Source: Dyella amyloliquefaciens
GTDB taxonomy: Bacteria; Pseudomonadota; Gammaproteobacteria; Xanthomonadales; Rhodanobacteraceae
Direction of reading: 5' to 3'
NCBI RefSeq assembly: GCF_004296575.1
Contig: NZ_SAYT01000003.1
Coordinates: 124,001-188,000, forward strand
Length of the DNA stretch: 64,000 nucleotides
In this document: piece by piece, positions 12,790 through 22,042 of the stretch
How the letters are laid out: each line of letters begins with the position of its first letter
Position numbering within the stretch: position 1 is the stretch's first letter
Notes under the pieces: model-generated
What the model was told of the DNA's origin: nothing
Seen by the model: the letters and a program-made list of their open reading frames with translations, nothing else
The model's database searches: none
Made by a program: the position numbers and the translations under genes

Positions 12790-12827
12790 CCCCTCTCCCA
12801 TCGGGAGAGGGGTTGGGGAGAGGGTGC
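12790..12827. repeat. Short GC palindrome (CTCTCCC…GGGAGAG type)
   Basis: Perfect 10-bp stem CCCCTCTCCC / GGGAGAGGGG with ATC loop followed by TTGGGGAGAGGGT. The same motif recurs at 19255-19292 and 19534-19571. It lacks a T tract, so a repeat rather than a proven terminator, although it sits just after the regulator gene. Confidence 0.7.
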
Positions 12828-12960
12828 GGGGCTTGCGAGGACTTTCATCATTCGCTCCGCTCGTACCCTCATCCGGCTGCCGCCACCTTCTCTCCCACAG
12901 GGACTACCTTCGGGTCGCCGGAGGGAGAAGGATTCACTCAGGTGGCTTACGACACGCCCC

Positions 12961-13647
12961 CTAAAAATCCAACTCCTGCGAAGCACACAGGTAATCGACC
13001 ATCGGCGCCGCGCGCTTGTACGTCTCCACCAGCCACGGCAGCAGTTCCGACGAGCACGCCAGCTTCTCGTCAAACCCTTCGCCGCAGGCGAAGTCTTTGC
13101 GCTTGATGTCGTCGATCAGCTCATGGTTCGGATCAAAGCCACGCGGCGGACGACTCAGCGTTTCGCCCCAGAACGCGAAGTGATCGCGGAAAGTCTTGCT
13201 GCGCGTTGCTCGCTTCCAGGCTTCCGGGTTGTCGGCAAGAAAGTCGCGGATGCGCCTTAGCGAGTCCTTCTCCGGATGCCACATGCCGCCACCGGCAAAG
13301 CAATCACCGGGCTGGATGTGCATGTAGAACGACGGCGCGTGCACTTCGTTGCGCCGCTCGTGGAAGAAGCGCGCGCCCTGCCACGGCTTGTACGGCTGTT
13401 TGTCGTTGGAAAAGCGCGTGTCGCGATAGATGCGGAACAACGAGCCACCGCTCTTGCGCGGATCGGCGCGGTAGTGCGGGCTGATCTTCTTCAGCGGAGC
13501 CTGCATATCGGTGATGAGCGCGAGGAACGGATCGCGCACGTCACGTTCATAGGCATCCTTGTGGTCCTGGAACCATTCGCGGTTGTTGTTGTTCGCGAGC
13601 GATCGCAAAAAGCGGAATGTGGCGGGCGTGAAGTAGGCGGTCGGCAT
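12961..13647 (-). CDS. DUF2461 (TIGR02453) family protein
   Basis: 228 residues matching the DUF2461 pattern: YFTPATFRFLRSLANNNNREWF near the start, then DPRKSGGSLFRIYRDTRFS, KPYKPW-type and GGGMWHPEKDSLRRIRDFL. The biochemical role of the family is not established. No signal peptide or membrane span, so cytoplasmic. Starts 7 bp after the sbcB stop on the same strand, so the two are probably cotranscribed. Confidence 0.85.
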   Translation of the reverse strand: MPTAYFTPATFRFLRSLANNNNREWFQDHKDAYERDVRDPFLALITDMQAPLKKISPHYRADPRKSGGSLFRIYRDTRFSNDKQPYKPWQGARFFHERRNEVHAPSFYMHIQPGDCFAGGGMWHPEKDSLRRIRDFLADNPEAWKRATRSKTFRDHFAFWGETLSRPPRGFDPNHELIDDIKRKDFACGEGFDEKLACSSELLPWLVETYKRAAPMVDYLCASQELDF

Positions 13648-13654
13648 GGTGTGG

Positions 13655-15103
13655 TCAGGCGGGAAGGGTGGCTACGTCGTCGGCGAGCTGTTCGCCCCAG
13701 AGCTGGAGCTGGTCGAGCAGCGGGATCTTGCCCTGGTGCAGCGGATCGGCGCGCAAGCTGGCGATGCGCGCGAAGTAATCATCCAGGGTGAGGTTGGTCA
13801 GTGGCGAGGGCTTCAGCAGGCGATCGCGGCGGAACGCCTGCCAGCGGGCCTGTTCGTCCGCGCTCAAGGTGTCGGGCCAGTTGCGCGCGCGATAGCGGAA
13901 CAGCAGCTCGGCATAGCGTGGGTCGCGGAAGGGAAACGCACGTTGTCCCAGTTCCGCGGGCGGTGTGCCGCGCACGTCCGTCAGCAGGCGCTTGTCGGCA
14001 TCAGGCAGGAAGGCACCGTACAGCCCAAGCTCGGGGTCGGCCGGTGGCGGCAGGTCCGCAGCACGCTGGAACACCCGGCGCAGCTTGGCCGCAAGTCCGT
14101 CGGCGCTTGCCAGCATGTCGCGATGGGCCTGCACCTGTTCCAGGTTGATCTGCAGGCGATCGAGGTCTACGCCCTTGAGCACGGACAGCGGCGCCAGTGC
14201 CGGCGCACGATTGGCACGCACGGTACGCAATGGGATGCGTGTCACGCCCTCGGGAAGATCCGCGCGCGCAGTGAACACGCGATCGGCGATCTCTTCTTCG
14301 TCGAGGGCAAGCAACCCGGAAGGGTCGCTGGCGAGGTCGTACACGATGACTTCACCGGGGCGGCTCGGATGCGCAGCGAGCGGCGCGACCACCGCAAGGC
14401 AATGCCGGCTCGACGGATATCGCGACGACACGTGCACGACCGGCGTCATCGTCGTCACATCGAGCATTTCGAACACGCGCTGCTTGCGGCGCAGTGCGAA
14501 GTACCAGTCCCACAGGCGCGGCTGGCGGACGCGGATCAGGCGTGCGAGGTCGATCAGTGCGTGCACGTCCGACAAGGCATCGTGCGCGCGCTCCTGCTGC
14601 AGATGGTTGGCGGTGGCGAGATGTTCGAGCTTGAAGCTGGGGGTTCCGTCCTCGCGCGTGGGCCATACGATGCCTTCGGGACGCAGCGCCTGGCACATGC
14701 GCACCAGGTCGATCAGGTCCCAGCGCGAATTGCCGTTCTCCCACTCCCGTCCGTACGGCTCGTACATGTTGCGGTAGAGCATCTGGCGCGTGATTTCATC
14801 GTCGAAGCGCAGGGAGTTGTAGCCCACGCCGCAGGTACCGGGCTGGGCCAGCTGCTCGTGCACGCGCGCCGCGAACTCCGCCTCGATCACGCCCTCCCGC
14901 TCAGCCTGCTGGGGCGTGATGCCGGTGATCAGGCAGGCCTCGGGATGCGGGGGCATCTCGCGTGGCGGCTTGCCGAAGAACATCACGGGCTCTTCCACGA
15001 TCTCCAGTTCGAGGTTGGTGCGGATGCCGGCGAACTGTACCGGGCGGTCGCGCCAGGGATCGGCGCCGAAGGTCTCGTAGTCATGCCAGAAGAAGGTCTG
15101 CAT
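13655..15103 (-). CDS. sbcB: Exodeoxyribonuclease I
   Basis: Processive 3'-to-5' single-strand DNA exonuclease used in recombination and mismatch repair. 482 residues, near the E. coli length of 475. DEDDh exonuclease motifs: FFWHDYETFG (Exo I, D and E), GYNSLRFDDE (Exo II) and AHDALSDVHALIDLA (Exo III). The Exo I C-terminal domain follows. Divergent from orn with 91 bp between starts; followed closely by the DUF2461 gene. Confidence 0.95.
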   Translation of the reverse strand: MQTFFWHDYETFGADPWRDRPVQFAGIRTNLELEIVEEPVMFFGKPPREMPPHPEACLITGITPQQAEREGVIEAEFAARVHEQLAQPGTCGVGYNSLRFDDEITRQMLYRNMYEPYGREWENGNSRWDLIDLVRMCQALRPEGIVWPTREDGTPSFKLEHLATANHLQQERAHDALSDVHALIDLARLIRVRQPRLWDWYFALRRKQRVFEMLDVTTMTPVVHVSSRYPSSRHCLAVVAPLAAHPSRPGEVIVYDLASDPSGLLALDEEEIADRVFTARADLPEGVTRIPLRTVRANRAPALAPLSVLKGVDLDRLQINLEQVQAHRDMLASADGLAAKLRRVFQRAADLPPPADPELGLYGAFLPDADKRLLTDVRGTPPAELGQRAFPFRDPRYAELLFRYRARNWPDTLSADEQARWQAFRRDRLLKPSPLTNLTLDDYFARIASLRADPLHQGKIPLLDQLQLWGEQLADDVATLPA

Positions 15104-15194
15104 GCCGGGATCATCGCACAGGGCTACCCGGCGCTTGCCGAAAAACGAAGCCGGCCCCCGGGCCTGCTGCTAGACTTCGCTGCCAGGAGGGCGC

Positions 15195-15755
15195 ATGAGC
15201 CAAGCGAACGACGACAATCTGATCTGGATCGATCTGGAAATGACCGGCCTCGATACGGACAACGACTCCATTCTGGAGATCGCCACCATCGTCACCGACA
15301 AGGACCTTCGCATACTCGCCGAAGGGCCGGTGTTTGCCATCCATCATCCGCTGGACCGCCTCGAAAGCATGGATGCATGGAACCGCAACCAGCACCGTCG
15401 GTCCGGTCTCTGGGACCAGGTCGTTGCCTCGGCGGACGATCACGCCGCCGCCGAGCAGGCCACGTTGAATTTCCTCAAGGAATGGGTACCGCCGGGCAAG
15501 TCGCCCATGTGCGGCAACTCCATCTGTCAGGATCGCCGCTTCCTTCACCGGGAGATGCCGCGGCTGGAGCGCTTCTTCCACTACCGCAACCTCGACGTGT
15601 CCACGCTGAAGGAGCTGGCACGCCGCTGGGCGCCAGGCGTCGGCAAGGGTTTCTCCAAGGAATCCGCGCACACGGCCCTGTCGGATATCCGCGATTCGAT
15701 CGACGAGTTGCGCTATTACCGCCAGTTCATGGGGCCGCTGGGCGGCGAGTCCTGA
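15195..15755 (+). CDS. orn: Oligoribonuclease
   Basis: 3'-to-5' exoribonuclease that degrades di- and short oligoribonucleotides, including pGpG from c-di-GMP turnover, which links it to the c-di-GMP-responsive genes elsewhere in the window. 186 residues. DEDDh motifs are visible in [29 protein letters not shown] and [13 protein letters not shown]. An AGGAGG ribosome-binding site precedes ATG 15195. Followed 24 bp later by folP. Confidence 0.96.
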   Translation: MSQANDDNLIWIDLEMTGLDTDNDSILEIATIVTDKDLRILAEGPVFAIHHPLDRLESMDAWNRNQHRRSGLWDQVVASADDHAAAEQATLNFLKEWVPPGKSPMCGNSICQDRRFLHREMPRLERFFHYRNLDVSTLKELARRWAPGVGKGFSKESAHTALSDIRDSIDELRYYRQFMGPLGGES

Positions 15756-15779
15756 CGCACTTCATCAACGGGAGTCTTC

Positions 15780-16688
15780 ATGTCCCTTGACCTGTTCGCT
15801 CCCGTGCTCGACTGCGCCGGTCGGCCGCTGAAGCTCGATCGCGCGCGCGTGGTCGGCATCCTCAACGTCACGCCCGACTCCTTCTCCGACGGCGGCAGTT
15901 ACGCCAGTCTTGACGCGGCCGTGGCACATGGCCTGCGCATGGTGGAAGAGGGCGCGGACATGCTGGATATCGGTGGCGAATCCACGCGTCCTGGCGCCGC
16001 CGACGTATCGGTGGAGGACGAGCTGTCCCGCGTGGTGCCGGTGCTCCAGCAGCTGGCCGCCAAGACCACCGTGCCGCTGGCCATCGACACCTCCAAACCG
16101 GAGGTGATGCGGGCCGCCGTGGCGGCTGGCGCCGGCATGGTCAACGACGTGTATGCGTTGCGTCGCGAGGGTGCCCTGGATGCGGTCGCCGAGCTGGGTG
16201 TGCCGGTGTGCCTCATGCACATGCTGGGCGAGCCGCGCAGCATGCAGGACGACCCGCAATACGACGACGTGGTGGGCGAGGTCCATCGCTTCCTGACGGA
16301 CCGCCTGTTCGCCTGCGAAATGTCGGGCATCGACCGCCGCAAGGTCATGGTCGATCCCGGCTTCGGCTTCGGCAAGACGCTGGAGCACAACCTGGCGTTG
16401 CTGCGCGCGCTGGAGCGGTTCGCCAACCTCGGCAGCGGCGTGTACGCGGGCCTGTCCCGCAAGTCGATGATCGGTGCCATGACCGGACGCCAAGTGGCGG
16501 CTGAACGGGCGTCCGGTTCGGTGGCCGCGGCACTTGTCGCGGTTCAGCGTGGTGCGCGCATGGTTCGCGTTCACGACGTGGCTGCCACGGTCGACGCGTT
16601 GGCCGTGTGGCATGCAATACAAGCAGGCGATACCCCGGTGCGCCGCGATCCCAAGCCGTCCGCGCCCCGTTGGCCGGACGACGAATAA
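15780..16688 (+). CDS. folP: Dihydropteroate synthase
   Basis: Condenses p-aminobenzoate with dihydropterin pyrophosphate in folate synthesis; the sulfonamide target. 302 residues, slightly long because of a Pro-rich C-terminal tail. Signature blocks GILNVTPDSFSDGG, DMLDIGGESTRPGA, VNDVYALRR and DPGFGFGKTLEHN are intact. Located between orn and glmM on the same strand; folP-glmM adjacency is common in gammaproteobacteria. Confidence 0.96.
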   Translation: MSLDLFAPVLDCAGRPLKLDRARVVGILNVTPDSFSDGGSYASLDAAVAHGLRMVEEGADMLDIGGESTRPGAADVSVEDELSRVVPVLQQLAAKTTVPLAIDTSKPEVMRAAVAAGAGMVNDVYALRREGALDAVAELGVPVCLMHMLGEPRSMQDDPQYDDVVGEVHRFLTDRLFACEMSGIDRRKVMVDPGFGFGKTLEHNLALLRALERFANLGSGVYAGLSRKSMIGAMTGRQVAAERASGSVAAALVAVQRGARMVRVHDVAATVDALAVWHAIQAGDTPVRRDPKPSAPRWPDDE

Positions 16689-16746
16689 GACAATGGAATA
16701 AGGGCAAGGAGCGCGCGTTGACCGCGCGGGCCTTTGGAGTGCAGCC

Positions 16747-18099
16747 ATGACGCAACGCAAGTATTTTGGAACGGACGGCATTCGTGGCCTGGTGGGCGAG
16801 TGGCCCATCAGCGCGGACTTCATGCTGAAACTCGGTCGCGCCGTCGGCGTGGTGCTGGCACGCCAGGGCCATGTCCGCCCGAAAGTGCTGATCGGCAAGG
16901 ACACGCGCGTTTCCGGCTACATGTTCGAAGCCGCACTGGAAGCCGGCCTCGTTGCGGCGGGCGCGGACGTGGGCTTGCTGGGCCCGATGCCCACTCCCGC
17001 AGTGGCCTTCCTCACCCGCTCCCTGCGGGCCGATGCGGGCATCGTCATCAGCGCCTCGCACAACCCGCACCACGACAACGGCATCAAGTTCTTCTCCGCC
17101 GATGGCGAGAAGCTCTCCGATGAGACCGAGCTGGAGATCGAGCAGGAGCTGGAGCTCGAGTTCACCACCGTCCCGTCAGAACGACTGGGCAAGGCGATCC
17201 GCGTTGCCGACGCGGTGACGCGCTATGCCGAGTTCTGCAAGTCCACCGTCGAGGAAGACTTCAGCCTGCGTGGCATGAAGATCGCACTCGACTGCGCCAA
17301 TGGCGCGACCTACCAGGTGGCCCCCAAGGTGTTCTCCGAGCTGGGTGCGCAGGTGACTACCATCGGCGACCGGCCGGACGGCTTCAATATCAATCGCGCC
17401 GTCGGTTCCACTCACCCGCAGGCGCTGCAACTCGCCGTGCTGGAGCAGGGGGCGGATATCGGCATCGCGTTTGATGGCGACGGCGATCGCGTGCAGCTGG
17501 TCGACCGTAACGGCGAAATCGCCGACGGCGACGACATCCTCTATGTGCTGGCCCATGCCTGGCACGCCAACGGGCAGCTCGAAGGTCCGGTGGTCGGCAC
17601 GCTGATGAGCAATTACGGCCTGCAGCTGGCATTGAGCAAGCTGAACGTCTCGCTGATCCGCGCGAACGTGGGCGACCGCTACGTGCTGCAGCAGATGAAG
17701 CAGAACCAGGGCAACCTGGGCGGTGAAACCTCTGGCCACATCCTGTGCCTGGATCGCGCCACCACGGGTGACGGCATCGTCGCCGCGCTGGCCGTGCTGG
17801 AAGCGCTCAAGCAGTCCGGGCAGGACCTCATGGAGGCCCGCCGTGGCCTGCAAAAGATGCCCCAGACCATGATCAACGTACGTGCCGACGGCGCCCGCGA
17901 GGCGCTGGACGGTAATGCCGTGCGCGAGGCGCTGGCCGAGATCGAGCAGGCCCTGGCCGGCCGGGGCCGCGTGGTGCTGCGGGCTTCCGGCACCGAACCG
18001 GTGGTTCGCGTCACCGTGGAGGCCGCCGACGAGGCCGAGGTTCGCCAGTTGGCCGAAAGGTTGGCTGATGTCGTAAAATCATCGGCAGAACGCTCGTGA
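16747..18099 (+). CDS. glmM: Phosphoglucosamine mutase
   Basis: Converts glucosamine-6-phosphate to glucosamine-1-phosphate for UDP-GlcNAc synthesis. This feeds peptidoglycan and, via WecB, the polysaccharide locus at 30 kb. 450 residues. FGTDGIRG at the N-terminus, the phosphoserine loop [16 protein letters not shown], the metal loop [11 protein letters not shown] and the sugar-phosphate loop [11 protein letters not shown] are all present. RBS TTTGGAG upstream of ATG 16747. Confidence 0.96.
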   Translation: MTQRKYFGTDGIRGLVGEWPISADFMLKLGRAVGVVLARQGHVRPKVLIGKDTRVSGYMFEAALEAGLVAAGADVGLLGPMPTPAVAFLTRSLRADAGIVISASHNPHHDNGIKFFSADGEKLSDETELEIEQELELEFTTVPSERLGKAIRVADAVTRYAEFCKSTVEEDFSLRGMKIALDCANGATYQVAPKVFSELGAQVTTIGDRPDGFNINRAVGSTHPQALQLAVLEQGADIGIAFDGDGDRVQLVDRNGEIADGDDILYVLAHAWHANGQLEGPVVGTLMSNYGLQLALSKLNVSLIRANVGDRYVLQQMKQNQGNLGGETSGHILCLDRATTGDGIVAALAVLEALKQSGQDLMEARRGLQKMPQTMINVRADGAREALDGNAVREALAEIEQALAGRGRVVLRASGTEPVVRVTVEAADEAEVRQLAERLADVVKSSAERS

Positions 18100-18190
18100 G
18101 CCTGTAAGAGCCTGAGCAGCTCTACACCCAGGTCGCCAAGGATTGGCCCGACGTGCCCCGCCCCTGCGGTGGCGGATTGACGAGTCTGTT

Positions 18191-18263
18191 CAACATCTCC
18201 ATGCAGCCCGCGCCGGCATGGCCGGCCCGGCGGGGCAGCCCCGGCGGCTGCATGGAGATGTTG
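18191..18263. repeat. Long inverted repeat between glmM and oxygenase gene
   Basis: Perfect 18-bp arms, CAACATCTCCATGCAGCC at 18191-18208 and its complement at 18246-18263, enclosing a GC-rich 37-bp centre that can pair further (GCCGG / CCGGC). No T tract follows, so it is not a classic terminator. It ends 43 bp before the oxygenase start and would fold in its 5' leader if transcription begins upstream. Confidence 0.85.
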
Positions 18264-18306
18264 AGCAGCCTCCAAATGGACCGCACGCACTACCTGTGGA
18301 CAAGCC

Positions 18307-19242
18307 ATGAAGAAAGTTCCGACCCTCGACATCCGTCGATATGACACTGACCGTGTCGCTTTCGTTGCCGAACTGGGCAACGCCTACCGCGAATTCGGCT
18401 TCTGCTGCATCAGCGGTCACGGCATCCCGCGCGAGCTGATCGACGGCGCCTACGACTCGTTCCAGCGCTTCTTCGCGCTGCCGACCGACACCAAGATGAA
18501 GTACCACGTGACCGGCAGTGGCGGCGCGCGTGGCTACACGCCTTACAAGGTGGAGACGGCGAAGGACAGCAAGCACGCCGACCTCAAGGAGTTCTGGCAC
18601 ATCGGCCGCGAGATTTCGCGCGACTCGAAGTTTGCCGACGTGATGCCGCCGAACATCTGGCCGGAAGAAATCACCGACTTCAAGCAGAACGGCTACGGCC
18701 TGTTCGACGCACTGGACCAGCTCGGTTCGCGCGTGCTGCGCGCGCTGGCGCTGCATATCGACCTGCCCGAGCATTTCTTCGACGACAAGATCGACCAGGG
18801 CAATTCCATCCTGCGTCCGATCCACTACCCGCCGATCACCGAAGACAACATCCCGAACGTGCGTGCGGGCGCACATGAAGACATCAACTTCATCACGCTG
18901 CTGGTCGGTGCCAGCGCCGAAGGCCTGGAAGTGCTCACGCGCGAAGGCGAGTGGCTGCCGATCACCACCGAAGGCGACGCCATCGTGGTGAACATCGGCG
19001 ACATGCTGCAGCGCCTGACCAACCACGTGTATCCGTCCACCAGCCATCGCGTGGTGAACCCGCAGAACGACAACGCCCGCAAGCCGCGCTACTCGGTGCC
19101 GTATTTCCTGCATCCGAACCCGGACGTGGTGCTCGATCCGTTGCCGCAGACCGTTACCGCGGAAAACCCCAGCCGCTACGACACCAGCATTACTTCGCAT
19201 GAGTACCTGCTGCAGCGCCTGCGTGAGATCAAGCTGATCTGA
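18307..19242 (+). CDS. Isopenicillin-N-synthase-like 2OG-Fe(II) oxygenase
   Basis: 311-residue cytoplasmic non-haem iron dioxygenase of the IPNS/2-oxoglutarate superfamily. Iron ligands are H190 and D192 (GAHEDINFITLL) and H247 (STSHRVV); the 2-oxoglutarate-binding R-x-S is R261/S263 (PRYSVPYFL). An N-terminal DIOX_N region (FGFCCISGHGIP) precedes the jelly roll. The substrate cannot be read from sequence; bacterial relatives are often simply annotated as 2OG-Fe(II) oxygenases. The 3' end has been partly duplicated downstream (see 19425-19704). Confidence 0.88.
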   Translation: MKKVPTLDIRRYDTDRVAFVAELGNAYREFGFCCISGHGIPRELIDGAYDSFQRFFALPTDTKMKYHVTGSGGARGYTPYKVETAKDSKHADLKEFWHIGREISRDSKFADVMPPNIWPEEITDFKQNGYGLFDALDQLGSRVLRALALHIDLPEHFFDDKIDQGNSILRPIHYPPITEDNIPNVRAGAHEDINFITLLVGASAEGLEVLTREGEWLPITTEGDAIVVNIGDMLQRLTNHVYPSTSHRVVNPQNDNARKPRYSVPYFLHPNPDVVLDPLPQTVTAENPSRYDTSITSHEYLLQRLREIKLI

Positions 19243-19322
19243 CAGGCTTCAGGCCCTCTCTCTCCGGGGAGAGGGCTGGAGTGAGGGGCGGGTGCTCGCG
19301 ACAGCGCTACCTCTCCCTCTCC

Positions 19323-19405
19323 TGTAGGAGCGCACCCAGTGCGCGAAAAGCCAACGGAGCGGTGACGCCGTAACGCCGCGGTCGCGCAGTGGGTGCGCTC
19401 CTACA
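19323..19405. repeat. REP/BIME-type palindrome (copy 1)
   Basis: Arms TGTAGGAGCGCACCCAGTGC and complement, same family as the element at 5104. One arm has GCGCAGTGGG where copy 2 has GCGCACTGGG. Confidence 0.85.
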
Positions 19406-19425
19406 AAAGGTAGTTCGCGGCCCTG

Positions 19426-19521
19426 CAGACGGTCACTGCGGAAAACCCCAGCCGCTATGACACCAGCATTACTTCGCATGAGTACCTGCTGCAGCGTCTG
19501 CGTGAGATCAAGCTGATCTGA
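19426..19521 (+). pseudogene. 3' remnant of a second oxygenase copy
   Basis: Encodes the last ~31 residues of the upstream oxygenase (QTVTAENPSRYDTS… to LREIKLI and TGA at 19519-19521) but has no start and no upstream part. All five base differences from the intact copy in this stretch (ACC/ACG, GTT/GTC, ACC/ACT, TAC/TAT, CGC/CGT) are synonymous, which suggests it derives from a once complete, selected paralogue. Confidence 0.8.
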
Positions 19522-19601
19522 CAGGCTTCAGGCCCTCTCCCTCCGGGGAGAGGGCTGGGGTGAGGGGCGGGTGTTCGCGACAGCGCTGCCTCTCCCTCTC
19601 C

Positions 19602-19684
19602 TGTAGGAGCGCACCCAGTGCGCGAAAAGCCAACGGAGCGGTGACGCCGTAACGCCGCGGTCGCGCACTGGGTGCGCTCCTACA
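19602..19684. repeat. REP/BIME-type palindrome (copy 2)
   Basis: Second copy within the 279-bp duplication; arms are fully matched. The rest of the 315-bp gap before the next gene holds only the duplicated tail and this element. Confidence 0.85.
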
Positions 19685-19836
19685 AAGGGTAGTTCACGGC
19701 CCTGGTGTGCCTCCCAATATCGTGCGGCCACTTCATCCCTCGCCCGGGCCGGCCACCCACGCACACATGACTTGTGGTCGATCCCCCAGCTCGCGGGCCC
19801 TACTACGCTGGCCACTCCAGCAAGGAGTGCCCCGCC

Positions 19837-20337
19837 ATGCGCCTGAAGCCCTTCCTCTGTGTCATCAGCCTGCTGTCCAGCGCCGCCATGGCGTCGACCG
19901 ACGCGCCCCTTCGTGACTTCACCGACCTGCAAGGCACATGGACTTGCCACGGCGTCTTTCCCGCCAGCGGCAAGACCATCGATTCCACCGTGCGTTTCGC
20001 GCTCGACCTCGACGGCAAGGCGCTGGTCAAACACCACGACGACACGTCGCCGCCGGCTCTCTACCACGCGCTCGAAGCCTGGGGCTACGACGCGAAGAAC
20101 CAGCGCTACAACGCCACCATCCTCGACAGCTTCGGCGGTGCGCGCCTGTTCTCATCGACCGGCTGGAAGGACGACCAGCTGGTGTGGAGTTCCGCGTCGG
20201 AGGTAAAGCCCGCGCAGCGCTTTACCTATGTGCGCGAAGGCCATGACGGCCTTCGCATCGATTGGGAAGTGGAGCGGGACGGGGCGTTCGTGATCGGCGA
20301 TACGTTGCACTGCTCACGCCACGACGGCACTCACTGA
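19837..20337 (+). CDS. Secreted lipocalin-like (DUF1579-type) protein
   Basis: 166 residues with a Sec signal peptide (MRLKPFLCVISLLSSAAMAS). The mature part begins LQGTWTCHGVFPASGKTIDSTV and continues with alternating strands (GKALVKHHDD, YHALEAWGYD, RYNATILDSFGG, DDQLVWSS), the LxGxW… barrel pattern of DUF1579/THAP4-like lipocalin folds. Ligand unknown. ATG at 19837 begins the signal peptide and follows AAGGAG; upstream in-frame starts add unrelated residues. Its stop overlaps the convergent SDR stop by 7 bp. Confidence 0.65.
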   Translation: MRLKPFLCVISLLSSAAMASTDAPLRDFTDLQGTWTCHGVFPASGKTIDSTVRFALDLDGKALVKHHDDTSPPALYHALEAWGYDAKNQRYNATILDSFGGARLFSSTGWKDDQLVWSSASEVKPAQRFTYVREGHDGLRIDWEVERDGAFVIGDTLHCSRHDGTH

Positions 20338-21146
20338 TGGGATTCCAGCGCGCGATAGCGACGCGACTCGCGTGCTGACAACGAAAGCGCCAACCGATCG
20401 GGCAGCAGCTTGACCAGCGCCTTGATGAAACGATTGACGCCGCCCGTCACGTGCACGATCTCGCCGCGTTCGACCGCGTCGTATCCCTCGCGAACCACGG
20501 CCTCCGCCGTCTGCCACATGAACTTCGGCAGCTTGTTCATCAGCTCACGGGTGCCGGTGACGTCGTGGAATTCCGACCAGGTGAAGCCGGGGCACAGTGC
20601 GCAGACATTCACGCCGAGATGGCGGTTCTCCAGCGCGAGCGATTGCGAGAACTTGATCAGATAGGCCTTGCTGGCTGCGTAAAGCGTATGGCCCGCGGAT
20701 CCCGGCACGTGCCCCGCCAGTGAAGCCACGTTGATGATGCGGCCGTAGCCACGCTGGCGCATGCCGGGCAGCAGTCGCCAGGCCAGTTCGGCCGGCGCGG
20801 TCATCAGGACGCGGATGAAGGCCTCGTGCGTGGCCCAGTCGTTTGCCTCAAACGTCCCCGGCACGCCGTAGCCGGCGTTGTTCACCAGCCAGTCCACCGT
20901 CAGACCACGCTGGGCGATCGTGTCGCACAGCACGGCCACCGCCTGCGGGTCCGCCAGGTCGGCCGGGAGCACGGTGACGGTGCAGCCGTGTCGCGTACTC
21001 AGTTCATTGGCCAGCGATTCCAGGCGCTCGACGCGTCTGGCCGTCAGTATGAGATCGTGTCCGCGTGCCGCCAGATCGCGGGCGAAGGTGGCACCAATAC
21101 CGGCGGAGGCACCCGTAACGAGGGTGGTTGGACGGGCTGGCGGCAT
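20331..21146 (-). CDS. Short-chain dehydrogenase/reductase
   Basis: 271 residues, classical SDR: NAD(P)-binding TGASAGIGATFA, LVNNAGYG, catalytic Ser in VASLAGHVPG and YAASKAYL (YxxxK). An Arg/Arg-Val after the second strand (TARRVERL) suggests NADP(H). The C-terminal GGVNRFIKALVKLLPDRLAL is typical of the DltE/YqjQ-like SDRs. ATG 21146 is chosen over a far-upstream in-frame start whose extra 82 residues are antisense to tpiA. Substrate unknown. Confidence 0.87.
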   Translation of the reverse strand: MPPARPTTLVTGASAGIGATFARDLAARGHDLILTARRVERLESLANELSTRHGCTVTVLPADLADPQAVAVLCDTIAQRGLTVDWLVNNAGYGVPGTFEANDWATHEAFIRVLMTAPAELAWRLLPGMRQRGYGRIINVASLAGHVPGSAGHTLYAASKAYLIKFSQSLALENRHLGVNVCALCPGFTWSEFHDVTGTRELMNKLPKFMWQTAEAVVREGYDAVERGEIVHVTGGVNRFIKALVKLLPDRLALSLSARESRRYRALESHQ

Positions 21147-21268
21147 CAACTGGTCTCCTTGTGGTTTGGTGAATTTTTGCCCTGCAGGCAATGGGTTGTC
21201 GGTGCTGGCATTGCTGGCGGCTTGCTCGCTCGCTATGCTTTCGCGTTTACACGCAACGGAATAGCGAT

Positions 21269-22018
21269 ATGCGCAAGAAGCTCGTCGCAGGCAACTGGAA
21301 GATGCATGGTAGCCGCAGCATGGCCACCACTCTGGTGGGCGACATCGTCGCCGCGCTGCCTTCTTCCATCGACGTGGCCGTGTTCCCGCCATTCCCGTAT
21401 CTGGGCGAGCTGGCCGTCCAGCACGTCGGTTCGGGCCTGGGTTTCGGTGCGCAGGACGTGAGCGAACACGACGGGCAGGGCGCCTACACCGGCGAAGTGT
21501 CGGCGGCGATGCTGGCCGACCTGGGGGCGCAGTGGGTCATCGTGGGCCACTCCGAGCGCCGCCAGTACCACCATGAAACCGACAAGATGGTGGCCCACAA
21601 GTTTGCGGCGGCACGCGCCGGTGGGCTGACCCCGATCCTCTGCGTGGGTGAGACGCTGGCCGAGCGCGAGGCGCATCTCACCGAGGCCGTGGTGGCCCGC
21701 CAGCTCAAGGCGGTGATCGAGCACAACGGCATCGACAGCTTCGCCACCGCCGTCATCGCATACGAGCCGATCTGGGCCATTGGCACCGGTCACACCGCTT
21801 CGCCGGAGCAGGCACAGCACGTGCATGCATTCATCCGTAGCCAACTCGGAAAAGAAGATGCTATGATTGCCCGTCTGACCCGGCTGCTTTATGGCGGCAG
21901 TGTCAAAGCGGCGAATGCTGCGGACTTGTTCGCGCAGTCGGACGTGGATGGAGGATTGATCGGAGGCGCCTCTTTGGTGGCTGCCGATTTCCTGGGAATC
22001 TGCGCTGCGGCGCACTAA
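21269..22018 (+). CDS. tpiA: Triosephosphate isomerase
   Basis: Glycolytic interconversion of DHAP and glyceraldehyde-3-phosphate. 249 residues. Catalytic N9/K11 (VAGNWKMHG), H94 (IVGHSERR) and E166 (AVIAYEPIWAIGTG), phosphate loop LYGGSVKAANA and GGASL. Start at 21269 is set by the conserved MRKKLVAGNWK. Followed 24 bp later by secG, the usual order in this lineage. Confidence 0.97.
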   Translation: MRKKLVAGNWKMHGSRSMATTLVGDIVAALPSSIDVAVFPPFPYLGELAVQHVGSGLGFGAQDVSEHDGQGAYTGEVSAAMLADLGAQWVIVGHSERRQYHHETDKMVAHKFAAARAGGLTPILCVGETLAEREAHLTEAVVARQLKAVIEHNGIDSFATAVIAYEPIWAIGTGHTASPEQAQHVHAFIRSQLGKEDAMIARLTRLLYGGSVKAANAADLFAQSDVDGGLIGGASLVAADFLGICAAAH

Positions 22019-22042
22019 GCGCTACGGACTCTTAAGAGAACC

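Larger units (their letters stand above)
19146..19704. repeat. 279-bp tandem duplication
   Basis: Two direct copies with an exact 279-bp offset, 19146-19424 and 19425-19704. Each contains the last ~31 codons of the oxygenase gene, a CTCTCC-type palindrome and a REP palindrome, ending at GGCCCTG. About a dozen differences are seen by eye. Confidence 0.93.
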
